DNA of 64,000 bases, from NCBI RefSeq assembly GCF_024168485.1, contig NZ_JALJVY010000005.1:1-64000 (forward strand), in the 5' to 3' direction. A program made the translations under genes and the position numbers. Origin of the DNA: Sphingobium sp. OAS761. GTDB taxonomy: Bacteria > Pseudomonadota > Alphaproteobacteria > Sphingomonadales > Sphingomonadaceae. A model generated the notes under the pieces. That model searched no databases, was not told the origin of the DNA, and worked only from the letters and a program-made list of their open reading frames with translations. Of the stretch, positions 1-9,480 are shown piece by piece. Within the stretch, counting starts at the first letter, position 1. Each line of letters begins with the position of its first letter.

Positions 1-78
1 GAAGCTTGGAACAGGCTCGTCGATCAGCCGTGGCGCATCATGACAATCGGACGCCGCAAATGGGCATGTGGGTCGTGA
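1..78 (+). CDS. Partial 3' end of a probable transposase
   Basis: The frame is open from the first base and ends with TGA at 76-78, giving 25 residues that include WNRLVDQPWRIM and end in KWACGS. From memory this resembles the C-terminus of IS630-type transposases, which often end with a Trp-Arg-Ile and Lys/Asp-Trp-Ala pattern. The rest lies outside the window, so catalytic residues and the far end of the element cannot be checked, and I could not fix a terminal inverted repeat after the stop. A chance frame this short is possible. Confidence 0.4.
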   Translation, partial: EAWNRLVDQPWRIMTIGRRKWACGS

Positions 79-551
79 TCAATGCAGGTTGGTATAAGGT
101 CTGCAATCGGGCATGAAAAAAGTGAAAAAGAACGACAATAAGTGGTCGCTTCCCGTCCGACCCCTTCTCCCCGCGCCAAACGCCTCTGTCCTACGCCGCA
201 GCTTTTATGCTCTATGCTGCGGGATGCCCCGGCCCGCTCCACGACGCCCCTTGCCCTTTCCCCGACCCTGCCCGCAGGCGCGCGGCGGTGACCCGGCCGG
301 AACGCCGGTGACGCGGCATGGGCGCGTCGCCGTGACCGCGACGACGCGCGGCTGTGACCCGACCGTCGCGTCGCGGGCGCATCGGGCGCGCGTCGCGGCC
401 GAAAATCGGCCCGGCCCGCGTCGGCAGGCATGGCGACAGTGTGAACTTCGCGGCGATGACCCAGCCGGTGCGCGCCCGTCGGATCGAGCAGACGGCGGCG
501 GGCCGCTCCAGCCGCTTTGCCTTTGCCGCCAAAGCCGCTAAAGCGCGCGCC
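79..551. repeat. Gene-free stretch with GTGAC repeats (element copy 1)
   Basis: No convincing gene lies between the transposase-like end and hisC. GTGAC occurs at 288, 308, 332 and 354. The sites at 288, 332 and 354 fit an 11-bp grid; the one at 308 is two bases off. CGACAGTGTGAACTTC lies at 434-449; its complement carries the GAAGTTCAC block also found near 42398 and 59914. Read on the minus strand, the order (GAAGTTCAC block, then CGGGTCAC units) matches the other two copies. The 24-bp start block shared by those copies is absent. Upstream of hisC I see no clear promoter. Confidence 0.5.
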
Positions 552-1676
552 ATGACACAGACAGTTGCACAGCCCGCAGTTGCAAAGCCGGCGCCCAAGG
601 ACTGGATATCGGGCATTTCCCCCTATGTTCCCGGCAAGTCGGCGACCGACGACGGCCGTCCCCTGATCAAGCTGTCCGCGAATGAAAACCCGCTCGGCAC
701 CGGCGACGCGGCCCGGGCCGCGCTGGTGGCCGCCACCGCCGACCTCGCCACCTATCCCGATCCCGGCGCGACAAAGCTGCGCGCGGCGATCGGCGCGGCG
801 CACGGGCTGGATCCGGCGCGGATCATCTACGGCACCGGGTCGGACGAGCTGCTGCATATCGCCGCCAGCGCCTATGCCGGGCCGGGCGACGAGATCCTGT
901 ATGTCCGCTACGGGTTCGCGGTTTACGACATCGCCGCGCGGCGCGTGGGCGCGACCCCGGTCGTGGCGCCCGACGCCGATTATGCGACCGACGTGGATGC
1001 GCTGCTCGCGGCGGTGACCGAAAAGACCAAGGTCGTATTCCTCGCCAACCCCAACAACCCCACCGGCACGATGACCGGCCGGGCGGAAATCGCCCGCCTG
1101 CACGCCGGGCTGCGCCCCGACATCCTGTTCGTGCTGGATCAGGCCTATGCCGAATATCTGGACGCCGACGATGATGATGGCGGGCTTGCGCTCGCGACCG
1201 GCGCGTCCAACATACTGGTCACGCGGACCTTCTCCAAAATCTACGGCCTTGCCGCCGAACGGATCGGCTGGGGCTATGCCAGTCAGGATGTGATCGACAT
1301 TCTCCACCGCATCCGCGCGCCGTTCAACGTCACGACGGCGGGCCAGGCGGCGGCGATCGCGGCGATCGCCGATACCGCATGGGTCGAACGCAGCCGCGCC
1401 CACAATGCCCGCTGGCGCGACTGGCTGGCGGGCGAGGTCGCCGCGCTTTCCAACCACGGCCTGCGCGCGGTGCCCAGCAAGACCAATTTCCTGCTGATCC
1501 TGTTCGACGGCGCGCTGACCGCCGAAACGGCGATGAAGGGTCTGTGGGACGAAGGCTATGCGACTCGCTGGCTGCCGGGCCAGGGCCTGCCCAACGGCCT
1601 GCGCATCACCATCGGCACGGAAGAACAGACCCGCGCGGTCGCGGCGACGCTGCGCGCCCTGGCGGAGGCGGCCTGA
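552..1676 (+). CDS. hisC: Histidinol-phosphate aminotransferase
   Basis: A PLP-dependent class I/II aminotransferase of 374 residues. In histidine synthesis it converts imidazole-acetol phosphate plus glutamate to histidinol phosphate; HisC-like enzymes can also act on aromatic keto acids. The N-terminus has [12 protein letters not shown], typical of HisC, followed by NPNNPTGT and the PLP-lysine region [17 protein letters not shown]. The frame is open further upstream, but the start at 552 ([10 protein letters not shown]) fits the family length and the conserved [10 protein letters not shown] begins soon after. tyrA follows after 4 bp, so this pair probably serves tyrosine or phenylalanine synthesis as well as histidine. 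Confidence 0.93.
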   Translation: MTQTVAQPAVAKPAPKDWISGISPYVPGKSATDDGRPLIKLSANENPLGTGDAARAALVAATADLATYPDPGATKLRAAIGAAHGLDPARIIYGTGSDELLHIAASAYAGPGDEILYVRYGFAVYDIAARRVGATPVVAPDADYATDVDALLAAVTEKTKVVFLANPNNPTGTMTGRAEIARLHAGLRPDILFVLDQAYAEYLDADDDDGGLALATGASNILVTRTFSKIYGLAAERIGWGYASQDVIDILHRIRAPFNVTTAGQAAAIAAIADTAWVERSRAHNARWRDWLAGEVAALSNHGLRAVPSKTNFLLILFDGALTAETAMKGLWDEGYATRWLPGQGLPNGLRITIGTEEQTRAVAATLRALAEAA

Positions 1677-1680
1677 CGCG

Positions 1681-2586
1681 ATGCTGCCCTTCGCCCGCGT
1701 CACCATCATCGGCCTGGGGCTGATCGGTTCCTCGCTCGCCCGCGCCATCCGGGCGGAAATGCCGACTGTCCGGGTCACCGGCCATGACGCCGACCCGGCC
1801 GTGCGCGACATCGCGCGGCGCATCGACCTGTGCGACGACGTAACCGACACGGCCGGCGCTTCGGTGACCGATGCCGATCTGGTGATCCTGTGCGTCCCGG
1901 TCCGCGCCATGGGCGCCGCGGCGGCGGAGATCGCCGACGATTTGCCCGCCGACGCCATCGTCAGCGATGTGGGGTCGTGCAAGGCGGACGTGCTGGCGCA
2001 ACTCGCCGCCGCGCTGCCGGGGCGGACGGTCATCCCCGCGCATCCGGTCGCGGGCACGGAAAACAGCGGGCCGGATGCCGGCTTCGCCACCCTGTTCAAG
2101 GGCCGCTGGTCGATCGTCACGCCGCCAGCCGATGCCGATCCGGCGGCGGTGGAACGGGTCGCGGAACTATGGCGCCGGGTGGGCGCCGATGTCGAGATCA
2201 TGGACCCGGCGCATCATGACCTGGTGCTGGCGGTGACCAGCCACCTGCCCCACCTCATCGCCTATACTATCGTCGGCACGGCCAGCGACCTGGAGGACGT
2301 CACCCAGAGCGAGGTGATCAAATATTCGGCCGGCGGCTTTCGCGACTTCACCCGCATCGCCGCGTCGGACCCGACCATGTGGCGCGACGTGTTCCTGGCC
2401 AACAAGGATGCGGTACTGGAAATGCTCCAGCGCTTCTCGGAGGATCTGTCGGCGCTCCAGCGCGCGATCCGGTGGAACGACGGCGACGCGCTGTTCAGCC
2501 TCTTCACCCGCACCCGCGCGATCCGCCGGTCGATCATCGAACAGGGTCAGGACGATGCAAAGCCGGACTTCGGCCGCTCGCACTGA
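1681..2586 (+). CDS. tyrA: Prephenate/arogenate dehydrogenase
   Basis: A 301-residue NAD(P)-dependent dehydrogenase of the TyrA/TyrC family, which oxidatively decarboxylates prephenate or arogenate toward tyrosine. The N-terminal Rossmann motif GLGLIGSSLARAIR is clear, and HPVAGTENSGP and the helical C-terminal dimerisation region (VTSHLPHLIAY) are present. The start at 1681 places the Rossmann strand ten residues in. It follows hisC by 4 bp, an operon for aromatic amino acid synthesis. Its last 40 bases overlap the end of the convergent acyltransferase gene. Whether prephenate or arogenate is preferred cannot be told from sequence. Confidence 0.92.
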   Translation: MLPFARVTIIGLGLIGSSLARAIRAEMPTVRVTGHDADPAVRDIARRIDLCDDVTDTAGASVTDADLVILCVPVRAMGAAAAEIADDLPADAIVSDVGSCKADVLAQLAAALPGRTVIPAHPVAGTENSGPDAGFATLFKGRWSIVTPPADADPAAVERVAELWRRVGADVEIMDPAHHDLVLAVTSHLPHLIAYTIVGTASDLEDVTQSEVIKYSAGGFRDFTRIAASDPTMWRDVFLANKDAVLEMLQRFSEDLSALQRAIRWNDGDALFSLFTRTRAIRRSIIEQGQDDAKPDFGRSH

Positions 2587-3278
2587 CCGGTCGCGTTCAG
2601 CGCGTTGATCGCGGCGTGGACCCGGGCCTCGGCCTCCTTGCGGTCCAGCCCGGGCGGCACCGTCTCGCCGACCTTGTAGGTGATGATGCCGGCGCGCTTC
2701 ATGAAACGGCCGCGCGGCGACACCCGGCCGCTGTCCACCGCGATCGGCACCACCGGCAGGCGCAGCAGGCTGTAGAGCCCGGCGAAGCCGGACTTGAGCG
2801 GCGGGCTTTCGCCATGGGGGACGCGGGTGCCTTCGGGGAACAGGCAGACGGCGCGCCCCTGCGCGGTCGCCGCCTGCGCCGCCGCCCGCAAGGCCCGCAG
2901 CGCGCTCGCACCGGCGGTACGCTCGATCGGGATGATGCCGTAGCGCTGCGCGATCAGCCCCCAGAGCGGAATGTCGAGCAATTCCCGCTTCGCCCCGATG
3001 GCGGGGCGGTCGAACAGGCACAGCATGTCGATCGTCTCGAACATCGATTCATGCTTGACGATATACAGATACGCCCCCTGCGGCAGGTCGCCCACTACCT
3101 GCACTTTCTGGCCCAGAAGCCAGCGGGCGCTCCAGCGGTGAAACCGGCTCCACGCCGTGGCGATGCCGGGGACCGCCGGGGGCGCGACCCGGCTGGCGAC
3201 CAGCGCGCTCAGCACATAGCCCGCGCTGGCGATGTAGAAGACCAGCATGAAAGCCAGGGACCGGATCGCGGTGACCAT
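2547..3278 (-). CDS. plsC: 1-acyl-sn-glycerol-3-phosphate acyltransferase
   Basis: A 243-residue PlsC-type acyltransferase that acylates lysophosphatidic acid to phosphatidic acid at the inner membrane. An N-terminal membrane segment (about 7-29) is followed by the catalytic box KHESMFE (His76, Glu81), an HX4E form of the usual HX4D, and by FPEGTR at 147-152. It is last in a minus-strand run ftsE-ftsX-ydcF-plsC, 8 bp after ydcF. The 3' end overlaps tyrA by 40 bp tail to tail, leaving no room for a separate terminator. Confidence 0.9.
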   Translation of the reverse strand: MVTAIRSLAFMLVFYIASAGYVLSALVASRVAPPAVPGIATAWSRFHRWSARWLLGQKVQVVGDLPQGAYLYIVKHESMFETIDMLCLFDRPAIGAKRELLDIPLWGLIAQRYGIIPIERTAGASALRALRAAAQAATAQGRAVCLFPEGTRVPHGESPPLKSGFAGLYSLLRLPVVPIAVDSGRVSPRGRFMKRAGIITYKVGETVPPGLDRKEAEARVHAAINALNATGQCERPKSGFASS

Positions 3279-3286
3279 GATATCCT

Positions 3287-3817
3287 TCAGATGCCGAACA
3301 GGGCCGCGGTTCGGCGCAGGAGATATTTGTTATATTCCCGCGCCAGCACGGTCAGGCTGGGATGGCTCGGCACGGCGTCGTAGATGATGCTGACCTTCGC
3401 CGGCAACGCCTGCTTCAGTTCCAGCGCCGACCGGCGCATATGCCAGTCGGTGGTGATGAGGCGCACGGTGCGGTAGTTGCGCCGCTCCAGCCACCGGGCG
3501 GTCTCGATGGCGTTGGACCGCGTGTCGATCGCTTCGCGACCCAGGGTGATGCAGCAGGTGAAGATGTCCTCGGGCACCTTATATTCGGCCGCCAGTTCGA
3601 CCGGACGGACGGCCCGGTCGACGCCGGAGATCAGCATCCGCTTGGCCGCGCCTTCGTGCAGCAGGGCAAGGCCCCGGTCGATCCGGCCGGCACCGCCCGT
3701 CAACACGACGATGGCGTCCGTCGGGCGGCTGTCCAGCGGCTGCGGCAGGAAGATCGCGAACCAGACGAAGCCCAGCACCCAGCCGAGCAGCAGGACCGCG
3801 GCGGCACGGACGATCAT
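3287..3817 (-). CDS. YdcF family (DUF218) protein
   Basis: A 176-residue protein with an N-terminal membrane segment (IVRAAAVLLLGWVLGFVWFAIFL) and a DUF218 domain, seen in DAIVVLTGGAGRIDRGLALL and in SNAIETARWL with LITTDWHMRR. DUF218 proteins such as YdcF and SanA are linked to envelope integrity but have no agreed reaction. The start at 3817 overlaps the stop of ftsX in an ATGA, so it is translationally coupled to ftsEX. An upstream in-frame ATG at 3910 would lie wholly inside ftsX and is less likely. Confidence 0.85.
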   Translation of the reverse strand: MIVRAAAVLLLGWVLGFVWFAIFLPQPLDSRPTDAIVVLTGGAGRIDRGLALLHEGAAKRMLISGVDRAVRPVELAAEYKVPEDIFTCCITLGREAIDTRSNAIETARWLERRNYRTVRLITTDWHMRRSALELKQALPAKVSIIYDAVPSHPSLTVLAREYNKYLLRRTAALFGI

Positions 3818-4722
3818 AGCGTCCGTCCCAGCGCGCGCAGCACCGTCCTGCGCGCTATGACCATCGCCAGCACGATGCCGGCAACCGGTATCAGGGCGAG
3901 CGCCAGCCATCCCTGCCAGGACAGGTCGATCGCGCCCAGCAGGTCAGACCCGGTGTCGGCCAGCCGCAGGCCGATCAACAGCAGCACGAAAATGGCGAAT
4001 GCAAAGCCCAGTGCGCTGCCCATCAACGCGTCCATGCCGATGCGCCGCTGGAACAGACGCGCGATCTGCACGTCGGTCGATCCCATCAGGTGCAGCACTT
4101 CGATCGTGCCGCGATGGCTGTCATGCGCGCCCCGTGCGGCGAGAACAACGACGGCGCCCGTCGCCAGGGCCATCAACGCCACGACGCCGCCCGCCAGCCA
4201 GCCGAGCGCCGCCAGCAGGCCCGCCAGCGGCTGGAGGAAAGCGGCGTGGGGTTCCATCCGCAGGGTCGGAGACAGGGCGCGAAGCCGCGCCCGCAGCCGT
4301 TCCAGCTTCGCCCCTGCATCGCCCGGCGTCAGCATCACATCGATCAGCGCCGGCACAGGCAAGTCTCCGTTGACCGCCTCCTCCCCCAGCCAGGGGCGCA
4401 GCTGTTCGGCCAGCCGGACGGGATCGACCGCGGTCGCGGCGCGCACTTCGGCCGCGCCGCGCAGGCTGGCCAGCGCCTGCGCGGCGATCCGGTCGCGCAC
4501 CTGCTGGTCGGCCTCCACCACCTGCACCGTGGCCCGGCCTGCGAGGTCGTCGCTCATCGACTGGACGGCGGCGGCAAGCGCCAGCCCGGCGGCGGCGGCC
4601 AGCACGGTCAGGAACATCATGATTGCGATGATCCACGGCATCGGCCCGGCCAGCCGCCCGCCGGGCAGCAGGCGGCGGCGGGCGGCGGCGGCGGCCCGGC
4701 GATCGCTGCCTCCCGCCATCAT
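3814..4722 (-). CDS. ftsX: Cell division protein FtsX
   Basis: A 302-residue membrane subunit of the FtsEX complex, which couples division-site ATPase activity to peptidoglycan hydrolase activation. Four membrane segments are visible: near 29-51, then after a periplasmic domain near 165-195, 236-258 and 270-292, the FtsX layout. The N-terminal cytoplasmic tail is rich in Arg and Ala. It overlaps ftsE upstream and ydcF downstream by ATGA. Sequence identity in FtsX is low, so the call rests on topology and on ftsE next door. Confidence 0.9.
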   Translation of the reverse strand: MMAGGSDRRAAAAARRRLLPGGRLAGPMPWIIAIMMFLTVLAAAAGLALAAAVQSMSDDLAGRATVQVVEADQQVRDRIAAQALASLRGAAEVRAATAVDPVRLAEQLRPWLGEEAVNGDLPVPALIDVMLTPGDAGAKLERLRARLRALSPTLRMEPHAAFLQPLAGLLAALGWLAGGVVALMALATGAVVVLAARGAHDSHRGTIEVLHLMGSTDVQIARLFQRRIGMDALMGSALGFAFAIFVLLLIGLRLADTGSDLLGAIDLSWQGWLALALIPVAGIVLAMVIARRTVLRALGRTL

Positions 4723-5429
4723 TCGCTTCCCTGGGTGCGCGGGGGATAGCGCAGGCCCCCGGTCGGGTCGGCGAGCCGGCCCTTGTCGAGCCGCATCATC
4801 TGCGCGTCCTGAACCTGGCGCATCAGCGGCAGGTCATGGGTGGCGACCACGATGGTGGTGCCCAGCCGGTTGAGCGCTTCGAACAGGGTCATGAGGCGGC
4901 TGGCCATGTCCGCGTCGACATTGCCGGTCGGTTCGTCGGCGACCAGTATCTCCGGCCGGCCGATCACCGCGCGGGCAATGGCGACGCGCTGCTGCTCCCC
5001 GCCCGACAGCGTGGCGGGGCGCGCCTGGCCCCGGTCGCCAAGGCCGACCCAGTTCAGCATTTCGGCCACCGCCGCGTCGATTTCGCCTTCCTCCATGCCC
5101 GCGACGCGCAACGGCAGGGCGATGTTGTCGTAGGCGGACAGATGCGGGACCAGCCGGAAATCCTGAAACACGACGCCGATCCGGCGGCGAAAGCCCGGCA
5201 GGCGCTTGCGCGGCAGGGTCACGACGTCCTCGCCGAACAGGCGGATCACGCCGCGGCTGGGCCGCTGGGCAAGGTAGAGGAGCTTGAGCAGCGAGGTCTT
5301 GCCCGCCCCGGAGGTGCCGGTCAGGAAATAAAAGCCGCCCGATGCCAGCGAAAAACTGACGTCGGACAGCGTTTCGCTGTCCAGACCATAGCGCAGGCCG
5401 ACATTTTCGAACTGGACGATGGCCGTCAT
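4719..5429 (-). CDS. ftsE: Cell division ATP-binding protein FtsE
   Basis: A 236-residue ABC ATPase, partner of FtsX. Walker A is GTSGAGKTS (38-46), the signature is LSGGEQQR, Walker B is ILVADEPTGN, and the switch His lies in VVATHD. It opens the run ftsE-ftsX-ydcF-plsC and is divergent from the zinc-ribbon gene across a 167-bp gap that must hold promoters for both directions. The C-terminal tail after the switch (LADPTGGLRYPPRTQGSE) is short and variable. Confidence 0.94.
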   Translation of the reverse strand: MTAIVQFENVGLRYGLDSETLSDVSFSLASGGFYFLTGTSGAGKTSLLKLLYLAQRPSRGVIRLFGEDVVTLPRKRLPGFRRRIGVVFQDFRLVPHLSAYDNIALPLRVAGMEEGEIDAAVAEMLNWVGLGDRGQARPATLSGGEQQRVAIARAVIGRPEILVADEPTGNVDADMASRLMTLFEALNRLGTTIVVATHDLPLMRQVQDAQMMRLDKGRLADPTGGLRYPPRTQGSE

Positions 5430-5596
5430 GACAGAAAATCGGCGCCCGCGCGCTCCCTGCTTTCCGAAGCCGCAGCCATGGCACAGCGGGCAGGGCGCCG
5501 TAAAGCCCAGGCGGCATCATCCCGCGAGTCGCGACGGAATGACGTCATCTTCTGTTGCCGCTTGCCCTCGAGTCCAAGCCGTGCCTATGAAGCGTC

Positions 5597-6442
5597 ATGA
5601 TCCTGGTGTGCCCCAATTGTGCGACGCGCTACGTCGTACCCGACAGCGCCGTAGGCCAGAATGGCCGCCAGGTCCGTTGCGCGGCATGCAAGCATAGCTG
5701 GTTCCAGGAAGCAGCCGTCCCCGCGCCGCGCGAAATGCCCGAAATGGCGCAGGCCGCCGCGCCCGCGCCCGTGCCAACACCGGCAGCGCCTCCGCCGGCA
5801 GCGCCCACGCCGCCGCCTGCCGCGCCGTCCGTCACGTCTCCCGGGGTCGCGGCCTCCGCAGAACCCGAGGAAGCGATTGCCGCGCCGCCGGCAACGGACG
5901 ACGCGGCGCAGGAGCGGGTTGACGATCCGGTCGGTCATCGCTTCGACGATATCTATGCGGGCGCGCCGGCCGATCCCGCGATACCGGTGGAAACCGCATT
6001 CGTGCCGCCGCCGCGCCCGCGGCGCAACAAGCTGAAACTATGGACCTATGCCGCTGCGGGCTTTTGCCTGCTCGTCGCGGCGGCAGGTGGCGCGCTGTGG
6101 TATTTCGGACCGCCGTCATGGGCCGTCAATCTGGGCCTGGTGGCGGAGGAAGGCGATCCGGACCTGCTGTTCTACCTGTCCAAGCCGGCGGAACGACGCA
6201 AGCTGCCGACCGGGGAGGAATATTTCGCCTTCGGCGCGCGGATCGTGAACAGCGGTGCACAGACGCTTCCCGTGCCGCCCGTGCTGGTGCAATTGCGCGA
6301 CCGTCAGAACCGGCTGGTGTTCAGCTGGACGACCAAGGCCGACAAGACGCGGCTGAAGCCGGGCGAGGAAGCGTCGATCAACGAAAGCCGCATCGACATC
6401 CCCAAAAATGCCGAAAATCTGTCGCTTACCTTCGTCGACTGA
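5597..6442 (+). CDS. Zinc-ribbon (MJ0042-type) membrane protein
   Basis: A 281-residue protein of the alphaproteobacterial MJ0042 zinc-finger group. The N-terminus has two CxxC pairs (Cys5/Cys8 and Cys28/Cys31). Next comes a long Pro/Ala-rich linker (about 43-125), one membrane segment (about 147-168) and a C-terminal soluble domain resembling DUF3426. Topology suggests the zinc ribbon is cytoplasmic and the C-terminal domain periplasmic. It is divergent from ftsE, the usual place for this gene in related genomes as I recall it. The function is not established. Confidence 0.8.
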   Translation: MILVCPNCATRYVVPDSAVGQNGRQVRCAACKHSWFQEAAVPAPREMPEMAQAAAPAPVPTPAAPPPAAPTPPPAAPSVTSPGVAASAEPEEAIAAPPATDDAAQERVDDPVGHRFDDIYAGAPADPAIPVETAFVPPPRPRRNKLKLWTYAAAGFCLLVAAAGGALWYFGPPSWAVNLGLVAEEGDPDLLFYLSKPAERRKLPTGEEYFAFGARIVNSGAQTLPVPPVLVQLRDRQNRLVFSWTTKADKTRLKPGEEASINESRIDIPKNAENLSLTFVD

Positions 6443-6451
6443 CCCTTCAAA

Positions 6452-7357
6452 TCATGGATAGCTGACGGTCTTGGGCCTGCCCTGCGGGATCGGGATGAAC
6501 TCCTGGTCGTCGCCCGGGATCAGGGGGAAACGCATCGCTTCCCAATCCTCCCGCGCCTGCATCAGCCGGTCCTGGGTCGAGGATACAAAATTCCACCACA
6601 CATGGCGCGGCGAGGTAAAGGCTTCGCCACCGCACAAGATGATCCGTCCGCCATCGACACTCATCAGCGTCGCGCGGGTGCCGGGCCGCAGCACGTAGAG
6701 GGTTTGCGGCGCAAGCAGCATCCCGTCGAGCGCGGCATCGCCGCCCGATACATAGAGCGCACGTTCGTCGGCCGAGGGATCGATGGCGATCCGGCCGCCT
6801 GGCGCAAGCTGGATGTCGGCGTATATGGTCTGGGCATAGGTCGTGACCGGCGACGTCGCGCCCCAAAGCGATCCCATGATGACGCGGGCTCGCGCCGATC
6901 CGTCCTCGATGACAGGCAGCCCGCCCTCGCCGACATGCTCGAAGGCGGGATCCATCTCCTCCTGTGCGTCCGGCAGGGCAAGCCAGGTCTGGATCGCGGA
7001 GAGTTTCGAAAGCTTCGCGCGATCCTCTTCGGGGGAGCGTTCGGAATGCACGATACCCCTGCCCGCGGTCATCAGGTTGACGGCGCCCGGCTCGATCAAC
7101 TGTTCCGTGCCCAGCGAGTCCCGGTGCAGGAACGCGCCCTCGTACATATAGGTGACGGTCGCAAGGTTGATGTGCGGGTGGGGCCGCACATCGATGCCGT
7201 GCCCGGCGGCGATCCTCGCCGGCCCGGCCTGGTCGAAGAAAATGAACGGGCCGACCATCGTCCGGTCCCTGGCCGGCAGCGACCGGAAGACCCGGAAATC
7301 GCCCAGGTCGTGGCTGGTGGGCGTAATCGTCTGGACGAACAGGTCGTCGGCCATCAT
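6452..7357 (-). CDS. Pirin family protein
   Basis: A 301-residue double-cupin pirin. The four iron ligands of the family are all present: His60 and His62 in RPHPHINL, His104 and Glu106 in GIVHSERS. Bacterial pirins are variously reported as quercetinases or as modulators of metabolic enzymes; the role here is unknown. The start at 7357 overlaps the stop of bolA (ATGA), so the two are coupled. Confidence 0.88.
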   Translation of the reverse strand: MMADDLFVQTITPTSHDLGDFRVFRSLPARDRTMVGPFIFFDQAGPARIAAGHGIDVRPHPHINLATVTYMYEGAFLHRDSLGTEQLIEPGAVNLMTAGRGIVHSERSPEEDRAKLSKLSAIQTWLALPDAQEEMDPAFEHVGEGGLPVIEDGSARARVIMGSLWGATSPVTTYAQTIYADIQLAPGGRIAIDPSADERALYVSGGDAALDGMLLAPQTLYVLRPGTRATLMSVDGGRIILCGGEAFTSPRHVWWNFVSSTQDRLMQAREDWEAMRFPLIPGDDQEFIPIPQGRPKTVSYP

Positions 7358-7641
7358 GCTTCCCCCGGAGCCCGCGCCCGGATCGCCAGCGCGTGCACCT
7401 TGTCGCGCAGCAGGTCGGCCAGCGCCGCATTGATCAGTCGCTGGCGCGCGACGCGGCTCTGGCCGGCGAAGCGATCGGCCACGATTTCCACCGTGAAATG
7501 GCTTTCGCCCGAGCCGTCATGACCGGCATGCCCGCGATGCTTTTCGCTGTCGTCGATGACGGCGAGATGAACCGGAGACAGGGCTGCGCGCAGCCGCGCC
7601 TCGATTTCTGTGGCGACAGGGCCTTTGAGGTCGGTGGTCAT
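7354..7641 (-). CDS. bolA: BolA family protein
   Basis: A 95-residue BolA-type protein, a small class-II KH-like fold that partners monothiol glutaredoxins in Fe-S handling and can bind DNA. The typical pattern is seen in HLAVIDDSEKHRGHAGH, SHFTVEIVADRF and RLINAALADLL. It is divergent from the J-domain gene (45-bp gap) and coupled to the pirin gene. The order bolA / J-domain gene / cobS is common in alphaproteobacteria. Confidence 0.9.
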   Translation of the reverse strand: MTTDLKGPVATEIEARLRAALSPVHLAVIDDSEKHRGHAGHDGSGESHFTVEIVADRFAGQSRVARQRLINAALADLLRDKVHALAIRARAPGEA

Positions 7642-7685
7642 GACCCCTATATAGACGCTTTGATCGGACTTTCATCAGGGCAATC

Positions 7686-8300
7686 TTGAGCAGCGAACCC
7701 TTTTCGACCCGTCGTTTCAACCGTTTCCACGGGCGCGTGGAAGGTGATCGCCCGTGCGCGGTGAAAGGCTGCGTCGAACCGGGCGAGTTTCGCGCGCCCG
7801 CCGGAGAGCGCGGGTCCAGCCATGACGGGCCGCGCTGGCGCTGGCTGTGCCTGGAGCATGTGCGTGCGTTCAACCAGGGCTATAATTTCTTTTCCGGCAT
7901 GAGCCCGGAGGAAATCGCCGCCGCCCAGCGTCCCTATGCCGGATGGGAACGGGAAACCCGCGCCTTCTCCTCCAACGCCACCAGTCCGCCGCCGCGCTGG
8001 TCGGATTTTCAGGACCCGCTCGACGCGATCGGCGCCCGTTTCAAGGAACGGGTCGCCAAGGCGCGCGCCGACCGGCAGATGCGGCAGGACGGCAAGTTCC
8101 TGTCGCAGGAGGACCGGCGGCAAATGGCCGTGATGGGGCTGGACATCGATGCCGATCGCAAGGCGCTGCGTACCCGCTACACCGAATTGCTGCGGCGCTA
8201 TCACCCCGATCACAATGGCGGCGACCGGACGCATGAAGAGGCGTTGCAGGGCGTGATCGGGGCCTATGCCCATCTGCGCAAGGCGGAGGTTTTCGCCTGA
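7686..8300 (+). CDS. J-domain (DnaJ-like) protein
   Basis: A 204-residue protein with a J-domain at its C-terminal end: the HPD tripeptide is in RRYHPDHNGG, preceded by LDIDADRKALRTRYTELL. The N-terminal part has CAVKGC and CLEH, possibly metal binding. Proteins of this layout sit beside cobS in many alphaproteobacteria and are annotated as DnaJ domain proteins that would stimulate DnaK; the client is unknown. The likely start is TTG at 7686, since no ATG fits before the conserved SEPFSTRRFNRFHGR. cobS follows after 135 bp. Confidence 0.85.
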   Translation: MSSEPFSTRRFNRFHGRVEGDRPCAVKGCVEPGEFRAPAGERGSSHDGPRWRWLCLEHVRAFNQGYNFFSGMSPEEIAAAQRPYAGWERETRAFSSNATSPPPRWSDFQDPLDAIGARFKERVAKARADRQMRQDGKFLSQEDRRQMAVMGLDIDADRKALRTRYTELLRRYHPDHNGGDRTHEEALQGVIGAYAHLRKAEVFA

Positions 8301-8435
8301 AGCTGCACCTGGGACATTACAGGCCAATTTGACGCAATGGGCAACTTGATAGCCGCATGTTCCGCCTCCACTCTATCGACATGCCCCGAAGGGATCGGTT
8401 AGGGGCTGATTGACTCGCAGAAAGATGATGATGCC

Positions 8436-9443
8436 ATGACCGACATTTCCAACGTCCAGCCCGATACGCGCGCCGATACGCTGATGGACGCGCCCGACCG
8501 CGAGGTGGACGCGCGCGAGATGTTCGGCATCGACGTCGACATGAAGGTGCCTGCCTTTTCGCAGGCGGACGAGCGCGTGCCCGACCTCGACCCCGCCTAT
8601 GTGTTCGATCCCGACACCACGCTCGCGATCCTGGCGGGTTTTGCCCATAATCGGCGCGTGATGGTGCAGGGCTATCACGGCACCGGCAAGTCGAGCCACA
8701 TCGAACAGATCGCCGCACGCCTGAAATGGCCGTGCATCCGCATCAACCTGGACGCGCATATCAGCCGCATCGACCTGGTCGGGCGCGACGCCATTGTCCT
8801 GAAGGACGGTCAGCAGGTTACGGAATTCCGGGAAGGCCTGCTCCCCTGGGCGTTGCAGCGGCCCGTGGCGCTGGTGTTCGACGAATATGACGCGGGCCGC
8901 CCGGACGTGATGTTCGTGATCCAGCGCGTGCTGGAAACCGATGGCAAGATGACCCTGCTCGACCAGAACCGGGTCATCCGGCCCAACCCCTGGTTCCGCC
9001 TGTTCGCCACCGCCAACACGGTCGGCCTGGGCGACACGACCGGCCTCTACCACGGCACGCAGCAGATCAACCAGGGCCAGATGGACCGCTGGAACCTGGT
9101 GGTGGCGCTCAACTATCTGCCGGCCGCGACCGAGGCGCAGGTGGTACTGGCGAAGTCGGGCGAATATGATCATGAGGGCGGCCGCAAGGAAGTCGAGAAC
9201 ATGATCAAGGTCGCCGAACTGACGCGGCAAGGCTTCATCAACGGCGACATTTCCACCGTCATGTCGCCGCGCACCGTGATCAGCTGGGCGCAGAACGCGC
9301 TGATCTTCAGCAATGTAGGCTTCGCCTTCCGCCTCAGCTTCCTCAACAAGTGCGACGAGGCCGAACGGGCGCTGGTCGCCGAATATTATCAACGCGTGTT
9401 CGGGAAGGACCTTCCCGAAAGCGTGGCAAGCCGGGCGAACTGA
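8436..9443 (+). CDS. cobS: Cobaltochelatase subunit CobS
   Basis: A 335-residue AAA+ ATPase of the aerobic cobaltochelatase (CobN-CobS-CobT), which inserts cobalt into hydrogenobyrinate diamide. Walker A is GYHGTGKSS, Walker B is ALVFDEYD, and [12 protein letters not shown] is the sensor region typical of CobS. It lies upstream of cobT with an OsmC-like gene between. CobN is not in this window, so the full chelatase must be completed elsewhere if it operates. Confidence 0.94.
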   Translation: MTDISNVQPDTRADTLMDAPDREVDAREMFGIDVDMKVPAFSQADERVPDLDPAYVFDPDTTLAILAGFAHNRRVMVQGYHGTGKSSHIEQIAARLKWPCIRINLDAHISRIDLVGRDAIVLKDGQQVTEFREGLLPWALQRPVALVFDEYDAGRPDVMFVIQRVLETDGKMTLLDQNRVIRPNPWFRLFATANTVGLGDTTGLYHGTQQINQGQMDRWNLVVALNYLPAATEAQVVLAKSGEYDHEGGRKEVENMIKVAELTRQGFINGDISTVMSPRTVISWAQNALIFSNVGFAFRLSFLNKCDEAERALVAEYYQRVFGKDLPESVASRAN

Positions 9444-9480
9444 CGGTTCGTTCCGGCCCTTTTTGGGCGGGAGTTTCCCC

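Noticed and set aside
24..2201. Minus-strand open frame of about 725 codons
   Set aside because: Antisense to hisC and tyrA, both clear; no domain features.
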